Counted from the stretch's first letter, positions 28,863 through 39,333 are shown. The stretch: DNA of 64,000 bases from Dryocola sp031988645 (GCF_051307045.1 NZ_CP150452.1:806001-870000), one strand, 5' to 3'. Translations and numbers: made by a program. Notes: a model not told the origin generated them from the sequence alone.

Positions 28863-30200
28863 ATGAAACAGAATAATAGCGCCTGCGCGCGCCCGGAAGA
28901 CCAGCGTTACCCGGCGGTGAAAAGCTTTGCCTGGGGACTACAGCATGTGCTGACGATGTACGGCGGCATCATCGCCCCGCCGCTGATTATCGGCAGCGCC
29001 GCGGGGCTGGACGCGGCTGATATCGGCCTGCTGGTCACCGCCGCCTTGTTTATCAGCGGGCTGTCGACCCTGCTTCAGTCGCTTGGCATTCCTTTTTTCG
29101 GCTCGCGTTTGCCGCTGGTGCAGGGCGTCTCCTTCGCGGGCGTGGCCACGATGGTGACGTTGGTGACCGGCGGCGGGCTGCCGGTGGTGTTTGGCGCGGT
29201 TATCGCCTCGTCCCTGCTTGGCCTGCTGATCACGCCCTTTTTCGCCCAGATTATTCGCTTTTTCCCGCCGGTGGTGACCGGCTGCGTGATCACCGTTATC
29301 GGCCTGTCGCTGATGCCGGTTGCCGCGCGCTGGGCGATGGGCGGCAATATGAAGGCGGCGGACTGGGGATCGCCTGCGAATATCGGCCTTGCGGCATTGA
29401 CCCTTGGCGTGATTCTGCTGCTTAACCGCCTCGGGCGCGGCAGCGTAACGCGCATTGCGGTGCTGGCGGCAATGGTCATCGGCACCCTGGCGGCGGTAGC
29501 GACCGGGAAAGCGGATTTCAGCGGCGTGACGCAGGGCGACTGGGTGGCCATGCCGACGATCTTTGCCTTCGGCGCGCCCGTTTTTGACGGGGCGGCGATC
29601 CTTTCAATGTTTTTGATAGTCCTGGTGCTGCTGACCGAAACCACCGCCGGGCTGATGGCGATTGGCGAAATCGTCGGCACGGAGGTAAGCGGTAAGCGCA
29701 TCGCTAACGGTCTGCGCGCCGATATGCTCACCAGCGCCATCGCCCCGCTATTCAACTCGTTTCCGCAAAGCGCCTTCGCGCAGAACATCGGCCTGGTTGC
29801 CCTGACGGGCATTAAAAGCCGCTTTGTGGTAAGCGCGGGCGGGATGGTTCTCGTGGCGCTGGGTTTGCTGCCGGTGCTGGGGCGGATTATCGCCTGCATT
29901 CCGATGCCGGTGCTGGGCGGCGCGGGCGTCGTGCTGTTTGGTTCCGTGGCGGCAAGCGGTATCCGCACGCTGGCAAAAGTGGACTACAGGGAGAATATGA
30001 ACCTGGTGGTGGTCGCCACCGCGCTGGCGTTCGGCATGATCCCGATTGTGATGCCGACCTTCTACGATCGGTTCCCCGACTGGGTGCACACGCTGCTGCA
30101 TTCAGGCATCAGCGCTACCTGCCTTGCGGCTTTTACGCTCAATATCCTCTTCAATTCCCGGTTACGTCCGTCACGCCGTCGTTTACCCGAAGCCTCCTGA
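28863..30200 (+). CDS. NCS2-family purine permease (xanthine/urate type)
   Basis: A 445-residue nucleobase-ascorbate (NCS2) transporter with about 14 hydrophobic segments. The family signature Q-N-x-G-x-x-x-x-T-x-x-x-S-R appears as QNIGLVALTGIKSR (about 305). Other landmarks are LQHVLTMYGGIIAPPLIIG, PLVQGVSFAG and MAIGEIVG with the purine-contacting Glu. Last gene of the hpxJ operon, 25 bases after hpxT. By context it imports urate or xanthine by proton symport, like HpxP of Klebsiella; substrate choice is inferred. Confidence 0.9.
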   Translation: MKQNNSACARPEDQRYPAVKSFAWGLQHVLTMYGGIIAPPLIIGSAAGLDAADIGLLVTAALFISGLSTLLQSLGIPFFGSRLPLVQGVSFAGVATMVTLVTGGGLPVVFGAVIASSLLGLLITPFFAQIIRFFPPVVTGCVITVIGLSLMPVAARWAMGGNMKAADWGSPANIGLAALTLGVILLLNRLGRGSVTRIAVLAAMVIGTLAAVATGKADFSGVTQGDWVAMPTIFAFGAPVFDGAAILSMFLIVLVLLTETTAGLMAIGEIVGTEVSGKRIANGLRADMLTSAIAPLFNSFPQSAFAQNIGLVALTGIKSRFVVSAGGMVLVALGLLPVLGRIIACIPMPVLGGAGVVLFGSVAASGIRTLAKVDYRENMNLVVVATALAFGMIPIVMPTFYDRFPDWVHTLLHSGISATCLAAFTLNILFNSRLRPSRRRLPEAS

Positions 30201-30310
30201 GTCTTTTCTCCAGAGTTTTTGGATACCGCTGCGCGATCTCTGCGATCGCGCGGTGGTATTTAACATTTAATAAACAAGTGTGCATCATCTTGAACCATTA
30301 AATTAACAAA

Positions 30311-30327
30311 TGCACAACCATGGTGCG
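30311..30327. promoter_or_regulatory. NtrC binding site 1 upstream of the GntR-ABC-GGT operon
   Basis: TGCACAACCATGGTGCG matches the NtrC consensus TGCAC(C)-N-TGGTGCA at all but one core position. It is centred 22 bases from site 2, about two helical turns. The AT-rich gene-free stretch 30201-30578 holds these two sites, the sigma-54 promoter and several GAACCA motifs. Confidence 0.72.
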
Positions 30328-30332
30328 TTATT

Positions 30333-30349
30333 TGCACTATTGTTGTGCA
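30333..30349. promoter_or_regulatory. NtrC binding site 2 upstream of the GntR-ABC-GGT operon
   Basis: TGCACTATTGTTGTGCA is a perfect TGCAC-N7-GTGCA dyad. It lies about 130 bases upstream of the -24 element, a normal enhancer distance. Confidence 0.75.
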
Positions 30350-30467
30350 TTTTCCGCGCGGGTTAAACCGCGCTCTATGCATATTGAACCAATACTATTA
30401 ATTTTTTATGCAACAAAATTAATGAGTTAAATTTTCTCGCCGGGTTTTTTGCGAACCATTCAGAAAT

Positions 30468-30483
30468 TGGTTCGAGTATTGCA
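30468..30483 (+). promoter_or_regulatory. Candidate sigma-54 (RpoN) promoter of the GntR-ABC-GGT operon
   Basis: TGGTTCGAGTATTGCA keeps the -24 GG and -12 GC exactly 10 bases apart and a good TTGCA -12 element; the -24 box is TGGTTC rather than TGGCAC. It is preceded by a tandem NtrC site pair. The start would be near 30495, leaving a leader of about 85 bases. Confidence 0.68.
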
Positions 30484-30578
30484 AGTCATTAGCAGGATAA
30501 GCATTGGGCCTGCGGCTCATAACTTATTGTTTAAGAAATATAAATAAAATTTATGACCCGACGATAGCAGGCAACCGC

Positions 30579-31295
30579 ATGACAAAAACCTCCCGGTTTC
30601 TGGCAAATTCCAGTTCCGCGTTAGAACAGCTGCGTGCGTTGATCCACACCCATGAATCAACGCCGGGGATTTCGTTACCGACCGAGCGCGAGCTGAGCGA
30701 ACGCCTGGGCGTCGGACGCCGTGAAATCCGCCGCGCGCTGGACGTGCTGGAAGAAGAAGGGCGCATCTGGCGCAAGCAGGGTAAAGGCACTTTTATCGGC
30801 CCTGCCGCTCCCGTGGAGCCTCTGGCACTGCAGGGCCTGCTGCAGCAAACCAATCTGCATGAGGTGATGGAAGCGCGCCTCCAGCTTGAGCCTGGACTTG
30901 CCCGCCTCGCGGCGTTACGCGCCACCGGGGAGCAAATCGCCCTCATGGCGCGCCTGATTGAGCGCATCGAACAGGTCAGCCCGAGCGACCCGGATCTCAA
31001 CGAGCTGTGGGACAGCGCCTTTCACCGCGCCATTGCCGAGGCCGCCGGCAACCGCCTGATGCTCGGCCTGTTCGACGCCATCGATGCCGTGCGCCGCGAG
31101 CCGAGCTGGCAGCACCTGCGCGAGCTTGCCCGCACGCCCGCACGCGTCACCCGCTATGACGATCATCACCAGAACATCCTCAAACATATTGCCGCGCGCC
31201 AGCCCGTGGAAGCGGGCCGCCGCGATGCACGAACACCTGCTTGATTTGCAGCAGGCGCTTATTCAGGCCATCAACCATCAGGAAAGCACCAGCCT

Positions 31296-31299
<4 letters not shown>
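30579..31299 (+). CDS. GntR-family (FadR/FCD subfamily) regulator, frameshifted near the 3' end
   Basis: A winged-helix GntR domain (about 1-75, ISLPTERELSERLGVGRREIRRALDVLEEEGRIWRKQGKGTF) is followed by an all-helical FCD effector domain (about 85-225, LHEVMEARLQLEPGLARLAALRA...). The main frame runs past the end with an unnatural tail. Removing one G at GCGGGCC (31212-31218) gives VEAAAAMHEHLLDLQQALIQAINHQESTSL and a stop at 31297-31299, total about 239 residues. The start is ATG 30579 (MTKTSRFLA). The stop overlaps the next ATG (ATGA). It probably autoregulates the downstream importer operon. It resembles HpxS in type. Confidence 0.85.
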
Positions 31300-32305
<1,006 letters not shown>

Positions 32306-32309
<4 letters not shown>

Positions 32310-33370
32310 CGACGCCGATTCTTGAATGTCTCGAATTAAGCAAAGCCTTTGCCGGGCCAAAGCGCCTGTTCGCCCGCAACACGCAGGTAACGGCGGTGGA
32401 TCGCATTTCGCTAAAAGTCTGGCCGGGTGAAACGCTGGCGATCGTCGGCGAGTCCGGCTCGGGGAAATCCACCCTCGGCCGGCTGCTGCTGCGCCTGCTG
32501 GCCCCGACCCAGGGACAGGTTTTTTATCAGGGCGAAGAGATTACCCGGGTGAACGCCGCGCGCCTGAACCAGCTGCGCCGCGAGCTGCAAATCATCTTTC
32601 AGGACCCCTTTGCCTCGCTCAACCCGCGCATGACGGTTGAAGACATCGTGGGCGAGCCGCTGTGGCTGCACCAGAACATGAGCAAGGCGGACCGCACGCA
32701 CCGCGTGGCCGAGCTGTTGAAAACGGTGGGCCTGCCCGCGGCCTGGGCCCGGCGCTATCCGCACGAATTTTCCGGCGGCCAGCGCCAGCGTATCGGCATT
32801 GCCCGCGCGCTGGCCTCCGGCCCGAAGCTGCTGCTGGGCGATGAGCCGGTTTCGGCGCTGGACGTCTCCGTGCAGGCGCAGGTGGTGAACCTGCTGGAGA
32901 GCCTCAAGGAGCAGTTCGGCCTGACGATGATTATCGTCGCCCACGGGCTGGCGGTGATTCGCCATATGAGCGACCGCGTGGCGGTGATGTATCTCGGCCA
33001 GATTGTCGAGCTGGCCCACGTCGATGACATTTTTGATGCGCCCCTGCATCCCTATACCCAGGCGCTGATCGCTTCGGCTCCCCGCATGCAGCCCGGCGCG
33101 CCGCGGCAGGCTCCTTTACTGCAGGGCGACTTACCGAATCCTTCCGACCCTCCGGGCGGCTGCCGTTTCCACACCCGTTGCCCGCACGCTAATGAAGAAT
33201 GCACGCAGCGCGAGCCAATCATGCAGGTGCTGGACGGCGGACGTCAGGTGGCCTGCCATCGCTGGCAGGAGATCAACCGCGACCGCAGCGTTATTTATCT
33301 TGCGCCGCCTTCAGGCGCTTTCTTGCGTCGCCGCGCGCTGTTTGAACAGGCGGCATCTCAACAATCCTGA
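32306..33370 (+). CDS. Peptide-type ABC importer ATP-binding protein (DppF-like)
   Basis: A 354-residue partner ATPase. Walker A GESGSGKS (about 47-54), signature FSGGQRQR (about 157), Walker B LLLGDEPVSALD (about 177) and C-terminal oligo_HPY segment CRFHTRCPHANEEC. With the preceding gene it forms the heterodimeric ATPase typical of Dpp/Opp/Gsi importers. The C-terminus is about 30 residues longer than usual and basic; no motif is recognised there. Confidence 0.93.
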
Positions 33371-33391
33371 CCCCTCTGGAGAAGAACGACG

Positions 33392-34907
33392 ATGAAATTG
33401 CATAAAGCAGTGGTGGGCGCGCTGGGAAGCGTGCTGTTGCTGGGCGCCAGCGCCCAGACGTATGCCGAAAGCGTGCTGCGCGTCGGTTTGGGTGCCGACC
33501 CGGACATGCTCGATCCCCATCAGGCGCGCACCTACTACGGGCGCTTTGTCTTTGCCGCCATGTGCGACCGCCTGGTGGACGTGGACGAAAACCTGCAGGT
33601 GGTGCCGGGGCTGGCGAAGGACTGGGCGTGGAGCGACGAGGGCAAGACGCTGACGCTGAACCTGCGCGAAGGCGTGACCTTCCACGACGGCGAAAAATTC
33701 GATGCCGAAGCGGTGAAGTACAACCTGGATCGCGCCATGACCATGCCGGGCTCGCTGCGCAAAAGCGACCTGTCCTCCGTTGAGTCCGTGGAGGTGAAAA
33801 GCCCCACGCAGGTGGTGCTGCATCTGAAATCGCCTGATGCGGCATTGCTCAGCCAGCTTACCGACCGCGCGGGCGCGATGATGGCGCCGAAAGCGGCAAC
33901 CAGGCCCGATTTCGCCGCGCATCCGGTTTGCTCCGGCCCTTACCAGTTCGAAAGCCGCGTGTCCCAGGACCGCATCGTGCTCAAGCGCTTTGAAAACTAC
34001 TGGAACAAAGGCGCCTACCACTTCGATAAAGTGATATTTCTGCCGATTCCTGACGCCTCCGTTCGCCTGGCCAACCTGCGCGCCGGCGACCTTGACGTCA
34101 CCGAAGGCATTGCCGCAAGCGACGTGAAAACCGTGGAGGCCCGATAGCCGGCTGAGCCTCGCCAAAGTCACCGGCCTTGGCTATCAGGGCATCACCTTTA
34201 ATATCAACAACGGCAAAGTGCCGGCTAACGATCCGTTTAAAGACGCCCGCGTGCGCGAGGCTTTCTCCCTCGCCATCGACCGTGACGCGCTCAACCAGGT
34301 GGTGTTCGAAGGGCTGTATGCGCCCTCAAACCAGGGGCTGTCCACCGTTAGCCCTTACCACGTGAAGCTGCCCGTCGCGCCGCGCGACGTAGAGAAATCG
34401 AAAGCGCTGCTCAAAGAGGCGGGCGTCAACGGGCCGCTGAACGTGTCGCTGCTGGTGCCGAACAACCCGACCTCTCAGCAGGTGGGCCAGGTGCTGCAGG
34501 CGATGACCGCCGAGGCGGGCTTTAATCTCAACCTGCAAATGACCGAGTTCGCCACGCTACTGGATCGCCAGCAGAGCGGGGATTATCAGCTGAGCCTTTC
34601 CGGCTGGTCTGGCCGCCCGGATCCGGACGGCAGCCTGTTCGCGTTTATCAACAGCAAAGGCAACCTTAACGACGGGCGCTACAGCAACCCGCAGGTGGAT
34701 GAATGGCTGCTACAGGCCCGCCGGAGCAACGACCAGGCTACCCGCCAGGCGCTGTACGACAAAGTGGTGCAGCAGCTGCAAACCGATATGCCCATCGCCT
34801 ACCTTTACTTCGAGCCGCGCATCTTCGGGCTGAACAAAAAAGTGCAGGGCTTTAAGCCGTACCCGGACGGCATCGTGCGTCTGGCCGGCTTAACGCTGGC
34901 CCCTTAA
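33392..34907 (+). CDS. Periplasmic substrate-binding protein of the peptide-type importer (frameshifted)
   Basis: An SBP_bac_5 family protein of about 504 residues once corrected. Sec signal peptide MKLHKAVVGALGSVLLLGASAQTYA then ESVLRVGLGADPDMLDPHQA. The frame breaks in DVKTVEA: removing one C from GAGGCCCGA (34136-34144) gives DVKTVEADSRLSLAKVTGLGYQGITFN and continues to TAA at 34905-34907. The family binds di/oligopeptides, glutathione, nickel or opines. A gamma-glutamyltransferase-like gene in the same operon suggests gamma-glutamyl compounds, which is inference. Confidence 0.87.
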
Positions 34908-34929
34908 CCCGCAGCGGCCTGGAGGCATC

Positions 34930-35872
34930 ATGCTGGAACTGATATGCAAACGCCTGCTGCTGGCCATTCCGACGCTGCTTATCGTCAGCGTCATGGTCTT
35001 CGGCCTGCAAAAGCTTCTGCCGGGCGATCCGCTGATCGCCATGGCGGGCGAAGAGCGCGATCCGGCGGTGATCGCCCAGCTACGCGACGAGCTGCACCTG
35101 AACGATCCGATCCCGCTGCAGTATTTTCACTGGCTGACCAACGCTCTGCAGGGCGATCTGGGCATGTCCCTGCGCACGCATGAGCCGGTCACCGCGCTGA
35201 TCGCCAGCAAGCTGCCGGTTACGCTCGAGCTGTCGCTGCTGGCGATGGTTATCGCGCTGCTGGTGGGCATCAGCATGGGGATCGTGGCGGCGGTGCATAA
35301 AAACAGCTGGGTTGACCACGGGACGAACTTCGTGGCGATCTCGGGGATTTCGGTGCCGCATTTCTGGCTCGGCATCCTGCTGATCCTTATCTTTTCGGTC
35401 AATCTTCAGTGGCTGCCCGCCTCCGGCTTTGTGCCCTTTAGCGAGGATGCTTTGCAGAACCTGCGCACGCTGCTGCTGCCCGCGCTGGTGCTGGGAACGG
35501 GGCTTGCGGCTACGTTAATGCGCCATACCAGGGCCTCGATGATTGCCGTGCTGAAGGCTGACTACATCCGTACCGCCCGCGCCAAAGGCCTGCTGCCAAA
35601 ACGCGTCATCCTTAAGCACGCGTTTCGCAACGCGCTGGTGCCGGTGATTACCTTAACCACGCTGCTGTTTGGCGAACTGCTGGGCGGCGCGGTGCTGACC
35701 GAACAGGTCTTCACCATTCCCGGCTTCGGCAAAATGATTGTGGATTCCGTGTTTAACCGCGACTACGCCGTAGTGCAGGGCGTGGTGCTGGTGGTGGGCC
35801 ATCGGCTTCCTGGTGCTGAACCTGGTGGCGGACGTGCTGTATGTCCTTATCAACCCGAAAATGCGGAGCTGA
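34930..35872 (+). CDS. ABC importer permease 1 (DppB/GsiC-like), frameshifted
   Basis: An inner-membrane permease with about six helices, an N-terminal FGLQKLLPGDPLIAMAGEE and the cytoplasmic EAA loop ADYIRTARAKGLLPKRVILKHAFRNALVP (around residues 213-241). Near the end, removing one G from GTGGGCCAT (35794-35802) restores VVAIGFLVLNLVADVLYVLINPKMRS and a TGA at 35870-35872, about 313 residues. Without the correction the frame runs into the next permease and mimics a 606-residue fusion. GGAGG precedes the start. Confidence 0.88.
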
Positions 35873-35874
35873 GC

Positions 35875-36750
35875 ATGGCTGAACTGACCACAACCGGCGT
35901 GGCGATAAGCGCGCCGAAAACGCCGAACCGCGTGTTGAAGAAGTTTCTCGCCAACAGGAGCGCGATGATCGGCGCGGTCATCGTCGGCGTCTTTGTGCTG
36001 GTCGCGCTGCTGGCGCCGTGGATCGCGCCTTTCGATCCGCTGAAGGCCAACTTCCTGGCGGTGCGCAAGCCGCCCTCGGAGCTTTACTGGTTCGGCACCG
36101 ATGAGCTGGGGCGCGATATCCTCTCGCGCATCGTCTGGGGCGCGCGCACCTCGCTGCTGGCGGGCTGTATTTCAGTGCTGATCGCGGTGGCGATCGGCGT
36201 GCCGCTGGGGCTGGTCGCCGGCTATTTCCAGGGGATCTGGGACGGGGTTATCTCGCGGGTTATCGAAGCGCTGCTTGCCTGTCCGTTTCTGATCATGGCC
36301 ATCGCGCTGGGGGCGTTTTTAGGCCCGAGCCTGAGCAACGCCATGATCGCCATCGGCCTGTCGGCGATGCCGATCTTCGCCCGCCTGACGCGCGGACAGG
36401 TGATCGCTATCCGCAACGAAGAGTACATCGACGGGGCGCGGGCCATCGGCCTGCCGGACCGCTGGATAATCATTCGCTACGTGCTGCCGAACGTGATGTC
36501 GCCGATCCTGGTGCAGTCCACGCTGGCGATTGCCGCCGCGATCATCACCGAGGCGAGCCTGTCGTTTCTCGGCCTTGGCCAGCAGCCGCCGAATCCTTCC
36601 TGGGGCGCGATGCTCAACACCGCAAAAGGCTTCCTGGAGCAGGCTCCCTGGATGTCCATCTTCCCCGGCGTGGCCATTTTTCTGACGGTGCAAGGTTTCA
36701 ACTTACTGGGCGACGGGCTGCGCGATGCGCTCGATCCCCGCAACGATTAA
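35875..36750 (+). CDS. ABC importer permease 2 (DppC/GsiD-like)
   Basis: A 291-residue permease starting at ATG 35875, 2 bases after the corrected stop of permease 1. The OppC-type N-terminal segment FLANRSAMIGAVIVGVFVLVALLAPWIAPFDP and the HFGTDELGRD-like YWFGTDELGRDILSRIVWGARTSL are typical, with the EAA loop EYIDGARAIGLPDRWIIIRYVLPNV (about 180-205) for ATPase contact and the conserved ITEASLSFLGLG. It pairs with permease 1 to form the channel. Confidence 0.92.
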   Translation: MAELTTTGVAISAPKTPNRVLKKFLANRSAMIGAVIVGVFVLVALLAPWIAPFDPLKANFLAVRKPPSELYWFGTDELGRDILSRIVWGARTSLLAGCISVLIAVAIGVPLGLVAGYFQGIWDGVISRVIEALLACPFLIMAIALGAFLGPSLSNAMIAIGLSAMPIFARLTRGQVIAIRNEEYIDGARAIGLPDRWIIIRYVLPNVMSPILVQSTLAIAAAIITEASLSFLGLGQQPPNPSWGAMLNTAKGFLEQAPWMSIFPGVAIFLTVQGFNLLGDGLRDALDPRND

Positions 36751-36765
36751 CACGCAGGAGACGTG

Positions 36766-38367
36766 ATGAAAGAAGCAATAGATTTTCAGGTAGGCTATCC
36801 CTCTTACCGCCCGGCCATGATGGGCCGTAACGCCGTCACCACCTCGCAGCCGCTGGCGGCCCAGGCGGGCTTGCGCATGCTGCTGCAGGGCGGCAACGCC
36901 GTTGATGCGGCGATCGCCAGCGCCATGGCGCTGACCGTGGTGGAACCGACCGGCTGCGGTATCGGCAGCGATGCCTATGCCATCGTCTGGGATGGAAAAC
37001 AGCTTCACGCGCTGAACGCCACCGGGCGCTCCCCGGCGGCCTGGCGCCATGACCACTTTGCGCAACATAAAACCATGCCGGAAATCGGCTGGGACGCGGT
37101 CACCGTACCGGGCGCGGTATCCGGCTGGGTGGCGCTGGCGGAGCGCTTCGGCACGCTGCCGCTCACCACGCTTGCCCAGCCGGCGATTGAGTATGCGCGC
37201 AACGGCTTCCCGGTTTCCCCGCTTATCGGCCAGCTCTGGGAGCGCGGCTACAAGAAATTAAAAGACCAGCCGGGCTTTAGCGAATGCTTCGCGCCCGGCG
37301 GCCGCGCGCCGAAAACGGGCGAGATATTCCGCAACCCGGCGCAGGCCGACACGCTGGAAAAAATAGCCGCGACCAACGGCGAAGCCTTCTACCACGGCGA
37401 GCTGGCGCAGAAGATCGCCGCTTTTGCTCAGGAGCACGGCGCGCACCTGACGAAAGAGGACCTGGCGAACCACAAGGCCGACTGGGTTGAGCTATTGTCG
37501 AAAGAGTTTGCCGGCGGCTCCGTTCAGGAGCTGCCGCCGAACGGGCAGGGCATCGCCACGCTGATTGCGCTGGGCATTCTCGAGCAGTGGGATATCGGCC
37601 GCTACGGCCCGGATTCGGTGGAGACGCTGCATCTGTCCATCGAAGCGATGAAGCTGGCGCTGGCGGACCTCGACCGCTACGTGGCGGACGAAGACCATAT
37701 GGAGTTCGCCGCCAGGCATCTGCTGAGCGATGAGTATCTGAAAACGCGCGCCCGGCTTATCGACGCGGATAAGGCGAGCGATTTCACCTATGGTTCACCG
37801 ACCCAAAGCGGCACGGTTTATCTCTCCACCGCCGACGCCAGCGGCATGATGGTGTCGTTTATCCAGTCCAACTTTATGGGCTTCGGTTCCGGCATCGTGG
37901 TGCCGGGGACCGGTATCAGCCTGCAAAACCGCGGCGCAGGCTTCGTGACGGATAAAGCGCACCCGAACTGTGTGGCGGGCAGCAAGCGCCCGTTCCACAC
38001 CATTATTCCCGCGTTCGCGCTGGATAAAGACGGACAGCCGCTGATGTCGTTCGGCGTGATGGGCGGGCCGATGCAGGCGCAGGGGCACCTGCAGATGGCG
38101 ATTCGCATCATGCTGCACAAACAGAACCCGCAGGCCGCGATTGACGCGCCGCGCTGGCGAGTGGTGCAGGGCAGGGAGGTCGTGGTGGAATCGACGATGG
38201 ATCGCAATACCATAGCCGCGCTGCGCGAAATGGGCCATACCATCGTGGTGGAAGACCCGCTTCAGGCCTATAACTTCGGCGGCGCGCAGATAATAGTGCG
38301 CGCGCCTGAGGGGCATTACATCGCCGCGACGGAAAGCCGTAAAGACGGGCAGGCGCTGGTTTATTGA
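36766..38367 (+). CDS. Gamma-glutamyltransferase-like Ntn hydrolase (second in the block)
   Basis: A 533-residue GGT-fold enzyme without signal peptide. The expected autocleavage nucleophile is Thr about 350 in TQSGTVYLSTADASG, followed by SFIQSNFMGFGSGIVVPGTG and GVMGGPMQAQGH. It starts at ATG 36766 after AGGAG, with a GTG one codon earlier possible. Placed last in the NtrC/sigma-54 importer operon, it probably hydrolyses the imported compound (gamma-glutamyl peptide, or an amide as HpxW does). It is a clear paralogue of hpxW at 22774. Confidence 0.87.
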   Translation: MKEAIDFQVGYPSYRPAMMGRNAVTTSQPLAAQAGLRMLLQGGNAVDAAIASAMALTVVEPTGCGIGSDAYAIVWDGKQLHALNATGRSPAAWRHDHFAQHKTMPEIGWDAVTVPGAVSGWVALAERFGTLPLTTLAQPAIEYARNGFPVSPLIGQLWERGYKKLKDQPGFSECFAPGGRAPKTGEIFRNPAQADTLEKIAATNGEAFYHGELAQKIAAFAQEHGAHLTKEDLANHKADWVELLSKEFAGGSVQELPPNGQGIATLIALGILEQWDIGRYGPDSVETLHLSIEAMKLALADLDRYVADEDHMEFAARHLLSDEYLKTRARLIDADKASDFTYGSPTQSGTVYLSTADASGMMVSFIQSNFMGFGSGIVVPGTGISLQNRGAGFVTDKAHPNCVAGSKRPFHTIIPAFALDKDGQPLMSFGVMGGPMQAQGHLQMAIRIMLHKQNPQAAIDAPRWRVVQGREVVVESTMDRNTIAALREMGHTIVVEDPLQAYNFGGAQIIVRAPEGHYIAATESRKDGQALVY

Positions 38368-38381
38368 GTTGGTATTTTTAG

Positions 38382-38442
38382 GGCGGGTAAGCGTTAGCGC
38401 CACCCGCCGCAAATGTCGGATGGCGCTGCGCTTATCCGACCT
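38382..38442. repeat. Pair of REP-like palindromes (BIME)
   Basis: The first palindrome has arms GGGCGGGT and ACCCGCC around TAGCGC (38382-38409); the second has GTCGGAT and ATCCGAC around a GCGCTGCGC core (38416-38442). They lie between convergent genes. The right border of the purine block is here; I see no copy of the tRNA-Asp 3' end. Confidence 0.75.
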
Positions 38443-38455
38443 GACCCCGTTCGCC

Positions 38456-39223
38456 CTACAGGCTAAACGGATCCGCATCCTGCCACGCCGGGAACTTCTC
38501 CCGGTACTCCTGTAACGCAATCAGCGACAGATCCGCATCAAGCCTTGTGGCCTGGTGCGCTTCCGCGCTTGCCAGGATCTCGCCCTGCGGGCTGATAATT
38601 TTGCTGTCGCCGCGATAGTGGTGGCCGTTGCCGTCGGTGCCGACGCGGTTGCAGCCTGCGACGTAGGCCTGGTTTTCAATGGCGCGGGCGACCAGCAGGC
38701 TTTGCCAGTGCAGGGAGCGCGGCGCGGGCCAGTTTGCGACGTACAGCGCCAGATCGTAATCGTTGCGGTTGCGCGACCACACCGGGAAGCGCAGGTCGTA
38801 GCAGACCAGCGGCAGGATACGCCAGCCGCGCCATTCCACCACGACGCGCTCCTCGCCCGCCTGATAATGGTGGTGCTCGTCCGCCATGCGGAACAGGTGG
38901 CGCTTGTCGTAGAAGTGCACCTGGCTGTCCGGCTTTACCAGCAGGAAGCGGTTTACCGGGCCGCGTTCCGTTTGCAGGGCGGCGCTGCCGGCGATCATCG
39001 CCTGCGTTTGCTGCGCCTTGAACTGCATCCAGTCGATGACTTCCTCTTCCGCCAGCGACTGCTTTGCGGCTTCCATGGCAAAACCGGTGGTGAACATCTC
39101 AGGCAGGATAATCAGATCGCGACCGTGAATGCCGTCGAGCAGCACATCGAAATGACGCAGGTTTGCCGCGCCATCCATCCAGACCAGCGGCTGTTGCAGA
39201 AGGGAAATTTTTAAGCCAGACAC
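38456..39223 (-). CDS. yafV: YafV, omega-amidase (nitrilase/C-N hydrolase family)
   Basis: A nitrilase-superfamily amidase with the Glu-Lys-Cys triad: Glu in LPEMFTTGF (about 42), Lys in FYDKRHLFRM (about 107) and Cys in LPLVCYDLRFPVWSR (about 141). E. coli YafV has omega-amidase activity (2-oxoglutaramate to 2-oxoglutarate), a metabolite-repair role. The GTG at 39223 (reading MSGLKISLLQQPL as in E. coli) is preferred; an in-frame ATG at 39238 is an alternative. It closes the block back into E. coli order, with fadE next. Confidence 0.93.
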   Translation of the reverse strand: MSGLKISLLQQPLVWMDGAANLRHFDVLLDGIHGRDLIILPEMFTTGFAMEAAKQSLAEEEVIDWMQFKAQQTQAMIAGSAALQTERGPVNRFLLVKPDSQVHFYDKRHLFRMADEHHHYQAGEERVVVEWRGWRILPLVCYDLRFPVWSRNRNDYDLALYVANWPAPRSLHWQSLLVARAIENQAYVAGCNRVGTDGNGHHYRGDSKIISPQGEILASAEAHQATRLDADLSLIALQEYREKFPAWQDADPFSL

Positions 39224-39290
39224 AATCACGGACCCCATGAATAAAGGTATTTCCTTCACTGTAGCATGAGTTCGGCGGCTTTTGTTGGGC

Positions 39291-39318
39291 AATAAAAAAC
39301 CCCGGCTGGCGGGGTTTT
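39291..39318 (-). terminator. fadE terminator
   Basis: The stem AAAACCCC / GGGGTTTT with a GCCAGCC-type loop is followed by a T-run on the minus strand, 16 bases after the fadE stop. Confidence 0.88.
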
Positions 39319-39333
39319 CAGGTTTAACGCGGC

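Noticed and set aside
38368..38460. Duplicate of the tRNA-Asp 3' end as right attachment site of the purine block
   Set aside because: I found only REP-like palindromes here, with no match to the tRNA end.
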